Assembly (NCBI RefSeq): GCF_000247815.1
Contig: NC_021680.1
Coordinates: 3,726,757 to 3,790,756 of the forward strand
Direction of reading: 5' to 3'
Origin: Ficedula albicollis
Lineage: Eukaryota; Chordata; Aves; Passeriformes; Muscicapidae
DNA: 64,000 nt
Below the pieces are notes generated by a model. It was not told where the DNA came from. It ran no database searches and saw only the letters and a list, made by a program, of their open reading frames with translations. This document shows, piece by piece, positions 1-10,400 of this stretch. Within the stretch, counting starts at the first letter, position 1; every line of letters starts with the position of its first letter. The translations under genes and the position numbers were made by a program.

Positions 1-209
1 TGAGTGCTTTGCTCAATTTGCTTGTTTTGGTGGATTTCCCCAAAAATAGCTGGAAGCAAGCACCTCTGGGGCTGGTCTGGATCCCTTGGAATGCAGGAAC
101 CAACCAACCCGCAGCTCAGAGAGCAGCTCTGAAGTTAGAGCTGCTGCTGGGAACAGTCGAACAAGTCAAACCATCCCACCCAGTTACTGCTTGATTCCAA
201 GTCATGCTT
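1..209. other. Left-edge sequence, no gene seen
   Basis: I see no coding exon or repeat that I can name here. The last six bases (204-209, ATGCTT) serve as one side of the target-site duplication of the adjacent LTR. Confidence 0.5.
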
Positions 210-747
210 TGTAGCTGCCGGGGCTGGATTTCTGCCCCAGGCTGCCACAGCAAGCCCAGATAAACGTTATGAATAGAACAGAATTCCTGGCTGCTTCACG
301 GCAGGAGTCAGCTGCAGAGTGCTAAAGTGCAAGCAAGGCCTAGGCTGAGGCCATCAGCTCTGTTGGGATTTCATTCTGCTCGCAGCACTGTCTCAGCCAG
401 CAAGGAAGAGACCTGGGACCGCTGCGCAGAGATTCCACAGGCAACTTTATTTCTACAACGGCAAATCCGAGTGCATAGAATATCAAAGGGGTATTACAGG
501 GTTGAGGTGGATAGAAAAGTGACCAATAGAGTTATAAGTTGAAAACTATCAAAATTACTTCAAGGTTTTAGGTAGAAAATGACCAATTACCTAGAAGAGA
601 TAAAGACTAATAAAAACTCCAAAAGATAACATGGGGGTCTACAGGGGGCTGAACATTTCTTTAGCACGAGTCATCCTGAGGAAGGATTTCTTATCTTAGG
701 GGAGAAACTTCCAAGGGGGCCGTAAAGGGGCGTCTGAACCATCCACA
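210..747 (-). mobile_element. Solo LTR of an avian endogenous retrovirus
   Basis: Read on the minus strand, the element starts TGTGGATG and ends CAGCTACA, the classic TG...CA ends. It is flanked by a near-perfect 6-bp target-site duplication: ATGCTT at 204-209 and ATACTT at 748-753. A minus-strand AATAAA lies near 441-450. Several blocks match, with divergence, the two LTRs inside the TNFSF4 intron at 6557-7008 and 8350-8801. The shared blocks include the 5' end, the TCATCCT/AGGA block and the 3' end, so this is an older relative of the same family. No internal retroviral genes flank it, so it is a solo LTR. The family name is not assigned. Confidence 0.82.
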
Positions 748-1958
748 ATACTTCCCCCCTTTGATTGTTGAATAAGGCAACTGAGTTCCTGTGCTCTCTG
801 CTGCCTGGGCTGGACAGTGCTGGCTCTCCAGCAGCAGCAGCAGCAGCCAGCTGCACTTTGCCGAGCAGCCCCCAGCCCCGCGCTTCTCCCTTGCTGGTGC
901 AGCTGACAGGCCAACGCCGTGACTCACGCTGGCTGACGAAACGCAAGCGGTGTCTGAAAAACCACAGGCTCGTTATCCATTATTGCTGATAACCATATGT
1001 GGTAGGAAATGGGGTGATTTTCGGGTGTTAATGGACTTCAAGTGTTTCCCATCATTTCTTGTGTAAGGAGAGGCAGCCTCCGTGACATTTCCCACTCCGC
1101 TCTGCGTCACGTTCCGGAGCTCCTTCTCAGCTGAGGCCAGCTCCATCCCAGGGGTGGCCACCAGCTCTGTGACCCTCAGTGTGAGCCAGGAGAGATGGGA
1201 AAGAAGAGAGAGGAGGGAGGGAGTGCTACAGCCCCCTCTGTGGCTGTAGGTTTGTCTGAAGCCACTCTAGTTCTGGTTACAATGCATTATGTACTTTTTA
1301 TTGCAGAACATCTTAAAACATGACAAACAATCAATACCTTTACTGTCACCTACAGCCTATCACAACTACTGACGTTACCATATCCATGTTACTATCTTCC
1401 AATTAAAAAAAGTTACTTTTTTTTTNNNNNNNNNNNNNNNNNNNNNNNNNNNNNNNNNNNNNNNNNNNNNNNNNNNNNNNNNNNTTTAAGCTAGAAGTTG
1501 TTTTTCAGTTTTCTTCGTGTGGAAAATTCTGAGATCTTTCTACTTTCAACATTGGCTTTTTTGTTTGCATGTGAAGATCCTTTCTGCTTGGTAAAAACAT
1601 CTTTTGTTTGAGGTGGATTTATCCTTTGCTTTGAGTCATAAAAATCCCTTCCAACTCATTTTACCCTTTGGCTTCCTAGTTATCCAGTAAGACTGGCTCA
1701 GCAATTCTTTTCTTCCACGTCAAAGCTTACTATAATTTCTATTTCTTCTTCAGATTCTGCATTCAAAGATCTTTCTGTTATACATACACATCTGTGAGAA
1801 TTTCCTGACAAATCCTTATCCTTCCCAACATCATGGAAAGGGAGGGCAGACCACAAGTTCCCCTTGCAGTGACAGCAAGCACAGGAAAAAACTTGTGCTG
1901 CCTCTCTATAGTCAGAGATTTTCTCCAGAATCTGCCTGGTCCAGCCTCGCACTTCCTC

Positions 1959-1990
<32 letters not shown>

Positions 1991-3469
1991 TGTGGAAATT
2001 TCGCACAGTTTTCTTAGCACTGGAAATGTCTGTTCAAACACTGAATGTGTAATTCACCTGCCACTTCCAACCTCCTCCTCCCCCAGCCCCCACCTCCAAG
2101 GGACACCACAAGCCCGAATGCTGCAAAGGAAAAATTTATTATTTTTTTAGGAAGAGAAACACATTCTCACTTCTGCTGGGGAGTGTGACAATCCCCTGCC
2201 TCGGGGCAGGGTGCAGCTGCCTTCAGTTCCCGTGGTGGTGAGTTAAAAACCCAAAATATCCCTTAATGATGAGCATCCTGTGGGTGCAAGTCAGCCACAG
2301 CTTCTCAGCTGAGAGGAGAAAAGCTTCTTGGCACATCGTGAGTGAACTGCTCCAGGCAGTTTCCCCTGGGCCTGGCCCAGGTAGGGAAGTTCATTAAGCT
2401 AAAGCCCAGGAAAGTTCTTCAAAGCCTGGAGCATGTCCTTAGTTTCCTGTAGCACCTGAGTGGGTGAATCCAGGTGTGGGTGCCTGCAAAGCAGCAACAG
2501 TCCAGAGCATTTTCAAAGAGGATTTCGGTGCTGGCAACCTGGTCTGAACCTTTCCCAGTGTTTCTGAGAAATCTGATGTAAAATTCTTGTGCCTATCATC
2601 TAAATATATAAATACTTTGAACAAAAGGCTTTGGAGTGTACACGCTGAAATGTGGATGGAGTTCATCAGGAGACACCCCCTTAAAACCTGCTTCACTTCA
2701 ACCCAAAATCCCACAGCTGCTGGCTGTGCTGGGGGCAGGGCAGGATTTGTCTGCAGGGAGAGCAGGGATGGGCAGCCCAGGGTGAGTGGGAGCAGTGGGA
2801 GCCCAGCAGGAGCCAGGCAGGTGTGCACAGGTGCCTCAGGAGGCTGTGCCTGGGCATCTCTGCCTCGTAGGACCAAGCCAAGGGCAGCCATGAGAACCAC
2901 CTGAGTCCTCCCTGAGGAAAGGATGCTCAGATCTGCAGCTTCCACTTGGCCTGTTAGAGAGAACTCACCAAATGTAGAAATCTTCTCTGCCCTACCTTTT
3001 ATGTGCCTGGATCACTTTTGGGTCAAGCCAGTGTGTGTGCGTGTGCTTGAAGGAGAATTTCCTCTGCCACCTTACATCTCAAGATGTAATTGTCCCACCA
3101 GATATTCCTTGAGGTCAGGCTTCAGTGGTCTGCAGGCAGCTGGAACAGCCAGTGGGGCTCTGCTCTCAAAGGCTGCTCCCCAAAATTCCACAGCCAGTGC
3201 TCCTGCTGTCCAGTGCAGTCCTGCCAGCTCAATTGCCACCTTCTCCCACAGCCTTTATCTGCCTCACTCCACAGGCATTCCCCTGCTGCCTCTTCCCTGT
3301 TTTATGGGCAGATTCCTGCTCTTCCTGCTCCAAGTGGCTTCAAGACACTTGAGGTATCTTCCTGGCTCACCAGACATTTATCTGAGAAAAAGCACAACAC
3401 ATTTCTACTATGTACAGATACTGTCAAGTAAACTGAGAAATCCAGGGTTTCTCTGAGTGGGAGCTAAGC
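748..3469. other. Intergenic DNA / TNFSF4 3' flank
   Basis: No exon is recognised. The stretch holds an N gap (1426-1484), a run of about 26 A (1961-1986) and ordinary unique-looking sequence. It lies downstream of the last TNFSF4 exon and may include its 3' UTR; a minus-strand AATAAA-type signal (TTTATT on the plus strand) occurs near 2130. Short ORFs of up to about 177 aa here have no recognisable domain. Confidence 0.45.
1426..1484. other. Assembly gap (N run)
   Basis: Fifty-nine consecutive N bases follow a short T run. The missing sequence is unknown. Confidence 0.99.
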
Positions 3470-4423
3470 TTGGGTGACTTTTTTTGGCTTTCATTTCTGT
3501 TCTTCCCAAGAGCTCCACGCATCCCTTTTCCCCAGTGTTGGAAAGATCCATCCTGGGTAGCAAATCAGCTGCACAGAGCTCCAAAGAGGCATGCACTATG
3601 TAAAGCCTGTCTGCACTGTGTGCACTCCACAGCCCCAGGGAGGGGTTCTGGAGCAGTCTGCCTGTACAAGGACAAAACCTACAGCTTTGTCTGGGCAAGG
3701 CTGTGCTTTCCACGCTGCATTTCACACATTTCAGCGCCAGCTCCCCGAGCTAGCAGTCGTTGTCAGCGATTAACACCAGGCTGAAGGTCAGATCTGAGAT
3801 GTTGGCGTTGCAGTCAGTCCACAGAGTGATGCTGTCCTCCCTGAACAGGTAGAGCACCGTGGTGAGGTTCACCCTGCTGTCATTGCTATGCACAAACTGG
3901 TCCCACAGGGTGCTGCTGATCGTCTTGTGTGTCCCCTGCAGGGTCAGCTTCAGCCAGTCCTCCCCTTTCGGGAGGTAGATGAAGCTTTTCAGGGACACGA
4001 GGTAGAGGCCGTCGCAGGGGATCAGGATGGAGCCATTCCTGATCTGCATGAAGCCCGACTCGGCTGTGAGGTTCACGGCTACTCCTCTGGTGCTCCCGCC
4101 TGCAATGGAAGGAAGCAAAGATGATCAAATGTCTTCTAGGAAATGGGTTGGTTTGCACCACCTGAGTGCAGGGAAGATCGAAAGATATAAAAAAGGGAGA
4201 AGAGAAGTTGCACTGTAAACTAGAGAATGGGGCACACCAGAGCCAGACCTCATCTACCATGAAATTTTACAGATTCCCACTCTTGACTGTGGACTTGACA
4301 CACTTAGGCTGTGCCTTTTTGGCGCATGGTTTATGTGGATTGCTCCTCCAAATTTTTATTTATGAACTATTTACTTACTCTGTGTCTTAGAATACAGAAA
4401 AATACGGCAAGTAAAGCATCACT
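3470..4423. repeat. Tandem duplication unit A (954 bp)
   Basis: This matches 4485-5438 at a constant offset of 1015 bp. I found only three mismatches (at about 4035, 4376 and 4406), i.e. about 99.7 % identity. The unit covers the last TNFSF4 exon, its acceptor, about 320 bp of intron 2 and about 280 bp of 3' flank. Confidence 0.95.
3750..4099 (-). CDS. TNFSF4: TNFSF4 exon 3, copy A (distal duplicate)
   Basis: This second complete terminal exon lies 1015 bp downstream of copy B, with intact acceptor, reading frame and stop. It encodes the same 116 residues. Use would require skipping copy B or run-through transcription. It is either a very recent tandem duplication or an assembly duplication. 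Confidence 0.75.
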
Positions 4424-7400
4424 GAGTGAGTGTAGAAGGTGTGGGTTCGTAAGAAAGGGAAATTAAGATGGTAAATAAGATGAGTTGGGTGACTTTTTTT
4501 GGCTTTCATTTCTGTTCTTCCCAAGAGCTCCACGCATCCCTTTTCCCCAGTGTTGGAAAGATCCATCCTGGGTAGCAAATCAGCTGCACAGAGCTCCAAA
4601 GAGGCATGCACTATGTAAAGCCTGTCTGCACTGTGTGCACTCCACAGCCCCAGGGAGGGGTTCTGGAGCAGTCTGCCTGTACAAGGACAAAACCTACAGC
4701 TTTGTCTGGGCAAGGCTGTGCTTTCCACGCTGCATTTCACACATTTCAGCGCCAGCTCCCCGAGCTAGCAGTCGTTGTCAGCGATTAACACCAGGCTGAA
4801 GGTCAGATCTGAGATGTTGGCGTTGCAGTCAGTCCACAGAGTGATGCTGTCCTCCCTGAACAGGTAGAGCACCGTGGTGAGGTTCACCCTGCTGTCATTG
4901 CTATGCACAAACTGGTCCCACAGGGTGCTGCTGATCGTCTTGTGTGTCCCCTGCAGGGTCAGCTTCAGCCAGTCCTCCCCTTTCGGGAGGTAGATGAAGC
5001 TTTTCAGGGACACGAGGTAGAGGCCGTCGCAGGGGATCAGGATGGAGCCGTTCCTGATCTGCATGAAGCCCGACTCGGCTGTGAGGTTCACGGCTACTCC
5101 TCTGGTGCTCCCGCCTGCAATGGAAGGAAGCAAAGATGATCAAATGTCTTCTAGGAAATGGGTTGGTTTGCACCACCTGAGTGCAGGGAAGATCGAAAGA
5201 TATAAAAAAGGGAGAAGAGAAGTTGCACTGTAAACTAGAGAATGGGGCACACCAGAGCCAGACCTCATCTACCATGAAATTTTACAGATTCCCACTCTTG
5301 ACTGTGGACTTGACACACTTAGGCTGTGCCTTTTTGGCGCATGGTTTATGTGGATTGCTCCTCCAAATTTTTATTTATGAACTATTTACTCACTCTGTGT
5401 CTTAGAATACAGAAAAATACAGCAAGTAAAGCATCACTTCACCAAGGGGCCAGAGTCCCCCCCACCCCAACACCCACCTGTGTACCGGATGTGGGTCCAC
5501 AGCACTTTGTCCCGCTGGGTCTGGAAAAGAAAGCAAAAAGAAATAAATTCAAAATAAATAAATCCTTGTTGAGGCTGGCACCTCACTGCTGCTGCTGCCA
5601 CTTTCATTTCCCAGCCAGGATCTCCTCCATTCCCTGCAGGAGCAGAGCAGCTGCATCTCCAAAAACACCTCGGGCAGCCTCGGGGTCACAGCTCTGCCAG
5701 CCAGCTCTGACCTGGGCTGGATTTTTTTATCATTATTGGAAAATATCATTTTCAGCGTGGTTCCCAGCCTGCTCTGACCTGTGCTGGATTTTTTTTATAA
5801 CTATTGGAAAATACCATTTCAGCCCAGAGAAGCTGTGGAAGCTTCCACATCCCTGGAAGTGTCCGAGGCCAGATTGGGAGCAGTCTGGGATAGTGGGAGG
5901 GGTTGGAAAGATATTCTCTTCAAGGTCCCTTCCAGCCTAAATCATTCTGTCATTTGTTTTATGAAGGTAACAGAGAAAGTGAATGCAAATATAGAAGTGT
6001 GTATCCTACTGGTCAGATATGCAAAACACTGAGCTGCTGCACTGAATTTTTAAATCTGAACTCGGCATCTCAAGCTTGTCTCCCATGATAACCACAGGAG
6101 ACCCAAATCTGCAGTCTCCACACAACCACAAGTTCTGATTAAAGAGTGAAAGATTGGGCTCAGTGCCCTGCGTTCTCCCCTTCACCTGTGCCAAAGGATT
6201 CCTGAGGGAGGAGGGGTGCCTGAGGGAGAGATGGGGATTGGGCTGATTCCATGGATTCGGGCGTCCCAGGAGCACAGGGGATGTGCAGGGTGTGAGCACA
6301 GCCGGGCTGCAGGCTGGGGACAAGGCTGGGGGGGCAGGGGATGCTCTCTGCGGGATTTGGGGATGCTCCGAGCTGGGGATGCTCCATGCGGGATTTGGGG
6401 ATGCTCTGTGCAGGATTTGGGGATGATCTGTGCGGGATTTGGGGATGCTCCGTGCAGGATTTGGGGATGATCTGTGCAGGATTTGGGGATGCTCCGTGCA
6501 GGATTTGGGGATGATCTGTGCGGGATTTGGGGACGCTCTGTGCAGGATTTGGGGATGATGGATGATACAACTAACCCTGAAAAGGACGCCTGGGATCTCA
6601 TACCCTGAGATAAGGAAACTTTTCCTTAGGATGACTCATGTTAGAGAAATGTTCACCGCCCTACAGAAACCCCTGTTAGCATTTAGGATTTCTATTGGTC
6701 TTTAACTTTAGTAAATGATTGGTCTTTTCTCACCTAGAATCTTAAAGTAATTGGATAGTTTTCAACTTCCAATTTTATTGGTTAGAGTTCTATCCTCCTA
6801 AACCCTATAAAGACCTCTTGTTAAGCGATGTATTCGTATTTTGCGAGCAGAACCCTTCGAAGAAATAAAGCTATCTTCAGAACCTCGACTACGATCCCAG
6901 GATCTCGTTCCCAGCTAGCTGAGAAGCTGAATTCTGCCGCGAGGCTCCCGGAGCCATCGGGACCCCGCAGCAGCCAGAAGCTAAAACATCCTAGCACCGG
7001 CAGCTACAGGGATGGTCCGTGCGGGAGCTGGGGATGCTCTCTGCGGGATCTGGGGATGCTCTGAGCTGGGGATGCTCCGTGCGGGATTTAGGGATGTTGT
7101 GTGCAGGATTTAAGGTTGCTCTGTGCGGGATTTGGGGATGTTGTGTGCAGGATTTAAGGATGCTCTGTGCGGGATTTGGGGATGCTCTGAGCTGGGGATG
7201 CTCCATGCGGGATTTGGGGATGCTCTGTGCAGGATTTGGGGATGCTCTGTGCGGGATTTGGGGATGCTCCGTGCAGAATTTGGGATTGCTCTGTGTAGGA
7301 TTTGGGGATGCTCTGAGCTGGGGATGCTCTATGCGGGATTTGGGGATGCTCTGTGCAGGATTTGGGGATGATCTGTGCGGGATTTGGGGATGCTCCGTGC

Positions 7401-10400
7401 AGGATTTGGGGATGATCTGTGCAGGATTTGGGGATGCTCCGTGCAGGATTTGGGGATGATCTGTGCGGGATTTGGGGACGCTCTGTGCAGGATTTGGGGA
7501 TGATCTGAGCTGGGGATGCTCCATGCGGGATTTGGGGATGCTCTGTGCAGGATTTGGGGATGATCTGTGCGGGATTTGGGGATGCTCCGTGCAGGATTTG
7601 GGGATGATCTGTGCAGGATTTGGGGATGCTCCGTGCAGGATTTGGGGATGATCTGTGCGGGATTTGGGGACGCTCTGTGCAGGATTTGGGGATGATCTGA
7701 GCTGGGGATGCTCCATGCGGGATTTGGGGATGCTCTGTGCAGGATTTGGGGATGATCTGTGCGGGATTTGGGGACGCTCTGTGCAGGATTTGGGGATGAT
7801 CTGAGCTGGGGATGCTCCATGCGGGATTTGGGGATGCTCTGTGCAGGATTTGGGGATGATCTGTGCGGGATTTGGGGACGCTCTGTGCAGGATTTGGGGA
7901 TGATCTGAGCTGGGGATGCTCCATGCGGGATTTGGGGATGCTCTGTGCAGGATTTGGGGATGCTCTGTGCGGGCTTTGGGGATGCTCTGTGCAGGATTTG
8001 GGAATGATCTGTGCGGGATTTGGGGATGCTCCATGCAGAATTTGGGATTGCTCTGTGTGGGATTTGGGGATGCTCTGAGCTGGGGATGCTCCGTGCGGGA
8101 TTTAGGGATGTTGTGTGCAGGATTTAAGGTTGCTCTGTGCGGGATTTGGGGATGTTGTGTGCAGGATTTAAGGATGCTCTGTGCGGGATTTGGGGATGCT
8201 CTGTGCAGGATTTGGGGGTGATCTGTGCCGGGGATGCTCCGTGCGGGATTTAAGGATGCTCTGTGCGTGCGGGATTTGGGGATGCTCTGTGCAGGATTTG
8301 GGGATGATCTGTGCGGGATTTGGGGATGTTGTGTGCAGAGCTGGGGATGTGTGGATGATACAACTAACCCTGAAAAGGACGCCTGGGATCTCATACCCTG
8401 AGATAAGGAAACTTTTCCTTAGGATGACTCATGTTAGAGAAATGTTCACCGCCCTACAGAAACCCCTGTTAGCATTTAGGATTTCTATTGGTCTTTAACT
8501 TTAGTAAATGATTGGTCTTTTCTCACCTAGAATCTTAAAGTAATTGGATAGTTTTCAACTTCCAATTTTATTGGTTAGAGTTCTATCCTCCTAAACCCTA
8601 TAAAGACCTCTTGTTAAGCGATGTATTCGTATTTTGCGAGCAGAACCCTTCGAAGAAATAAAGCTATCTTCAGAACCTCGACTACGATCCCAGGATCTCG
8701 TTCCCAGCTAGCTGAGAAGCTGAATTCTGCCGCGAGGCTCCCGGAGCCATCGGGACCCCGCAGCAGCCAGAAGCTAAAACATCCTAGCACCGGCAGCTAC
8801 AGGGATGGTCCGTGCGGGAGCTGGGGATGCTCTCTGCGGGATCAAGCTATCTTCAGAACCTCGACTACGATCCCAGGATCTCGTTCCCAGCTAGCTGAGA
8901 AGCTGAATTCTGCCGCGAGGCTCCCGGAGCCATCGGGACCCCGCAGCAGCCAGAAGCTAAAACATCCTAGCACCGGCAGCTACAGGGATGGTCCGTGCGG
9001 GATCTGGGGATGCTCTCTGCGGGATCTGGGGATGCTCTGAGCTGGGGATGCTCCGTGCGGGATTTAGGGATGTTGTGTGCAGGATTTAAGGTTGCTCTGT
9101 GCGGGATTTGGGGATGTTGTGTGCAGGATTTAAGGATGCTCCGTGCGGGATTTGGGGATGCTCTGAGCTGGGGATTCTCTGTGCGGAATTTGGGGATGCT
9201 CTGTGCAGGATTTAAGGATGCTCTGTGTGGGATTTGGGGATGCTCTGTGCGGGATTTGGGGATGCTGTGGATGCTCTGTGCAGGATTTGGGGATGCTCCA
9301 TGCAGGATTTGGGGATGCTCCGTGCGGGGTTTGGGGATGGTCCATGCAGGATTTGGGGATGCTCCGTGCCGGGTTTCGGGATGCTCTGAGCTGGGGATGC
9401 TCCGTGCGGGATTTAAGGATGCTCTGTGCAGGATTTAAGGATGCTCTGTGTGGGATTTGGGGATGCTCTGTGCGGGATTTGGGGATGCTGTGGATGCTCT
9501 GTGCAGGATTTGGGGATGCTCCATGCAGGATTTGGGGATGCTCCGTGCGGGGTTTGGGGATGGTCCATGCAGGATTTGGGGATGCTCCGTGCCGGGTTTC
9601 GGGATGCTCTGAGCTGGGGATGCTCCGTGCGGGATTTAAGGATGCTCTGTGCAGGATTTAAGGATGCTCTGTGTGGGATTTGGGGATGCTCTGAGCTGGG
9701 GATGCTCCGTGCGGGATTTGGGGATGCTCTGTGCCGGAGCTGCGGTGGATGCTGCTGCTGGAAAAGATCTGCTCTGGCACCCTCTAGTGCTGCCACGGCT
9801 CCTGCGAGCTGGAGACAGGCAAACACCGGCAAACACAAGCTTTAAAGCCACCGAGTCTGGTGGAAGTGTCTCCCTTGGCATCACCGACCCTCCCCATGAA
9901 TCTCATGCTGGATCTCACTCCTGAATTCTCAAGTTTCCCTCCTGGCTCATACAGAGAGCATTTCCTGGTTGTTTCTCAACAGGACAAAAGCAAAGCACTG
10001 ATTGCCTGAGGTCAAACAACATCTACCACAATCTGGCCACTGATGGGCAGGGTGTACTCAACTCAGGCAAGCTTATTGCACTTACAAGAGTACCAACCCC
10101 CTTGCCACCAGTGCAAATTATCTGTTTTACTTATCTCTTGCCGCCATTGCATGATCTCTAAGCACTTTGCAGGTACCTACTGGTGAATCCTGCGGAGGAG
10201 ACAACGTGCTGGTGGCCCTGGAAGGATTCTGGGAGCCTGTGGCAAAGTCAATGACCTCTCTTTCTCTGCTCTGCCTTTTCCCTTGCATGTGGGAAAGAGT
10301 GCCAGGAGGGCAGAGGTGCTTTTTACTGACAGCTTCGTATTTCCCTGTGCCATTTTCACACAAAAACTTCCTTTCTGCCTGTTCTGGATCCCCAAACAGG

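Larger units (their letters stand above)
6337..9735. repeat. 22-bp minisatellite array interrupted by LTRs
   Basis: The basic unit is about 22 bp, consensus GGGGATGCTCTGTGCAGGAT plus TT. Variants read CTC/ATC and CAGG/CGGG, and a shorter unit containing GAGCT recurs. Array blocks are 6337-6556, 7009-8349, 8802-8843 and 8985-9735. Higher-order repeats are visible: about 104 bp near 7697-7905, and a 223-bp unit repeated around 9190-9640. The array lies wholly in TNFSF4 intron 1. Its length is likely variable between individuals and hard to assemble. Confidence 0.93.

Noticed and set aside
6991..8394. 467-aa minus-strand ORF with a SPNPAQSIPKS-type repeat
   Set aside because: It is the 22-bp minisatellite translated. 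Because 22 is not divisible by 3, all three frames give the same repeat, and the ORF runs into LTR sequence. It lies in an intron with no splice signals of its own.
6337..9735. G-quadruplex array
   Set aside because: GGGG recurs every 22 bp, but the loops of about 18 nt are too long for ordinary intrastrand quadruplexes.
6337..9735. CRISPR-like array
   Set aside because: Units are contiguous tandem repeats with no unique spacers, in a vertebrate intron.
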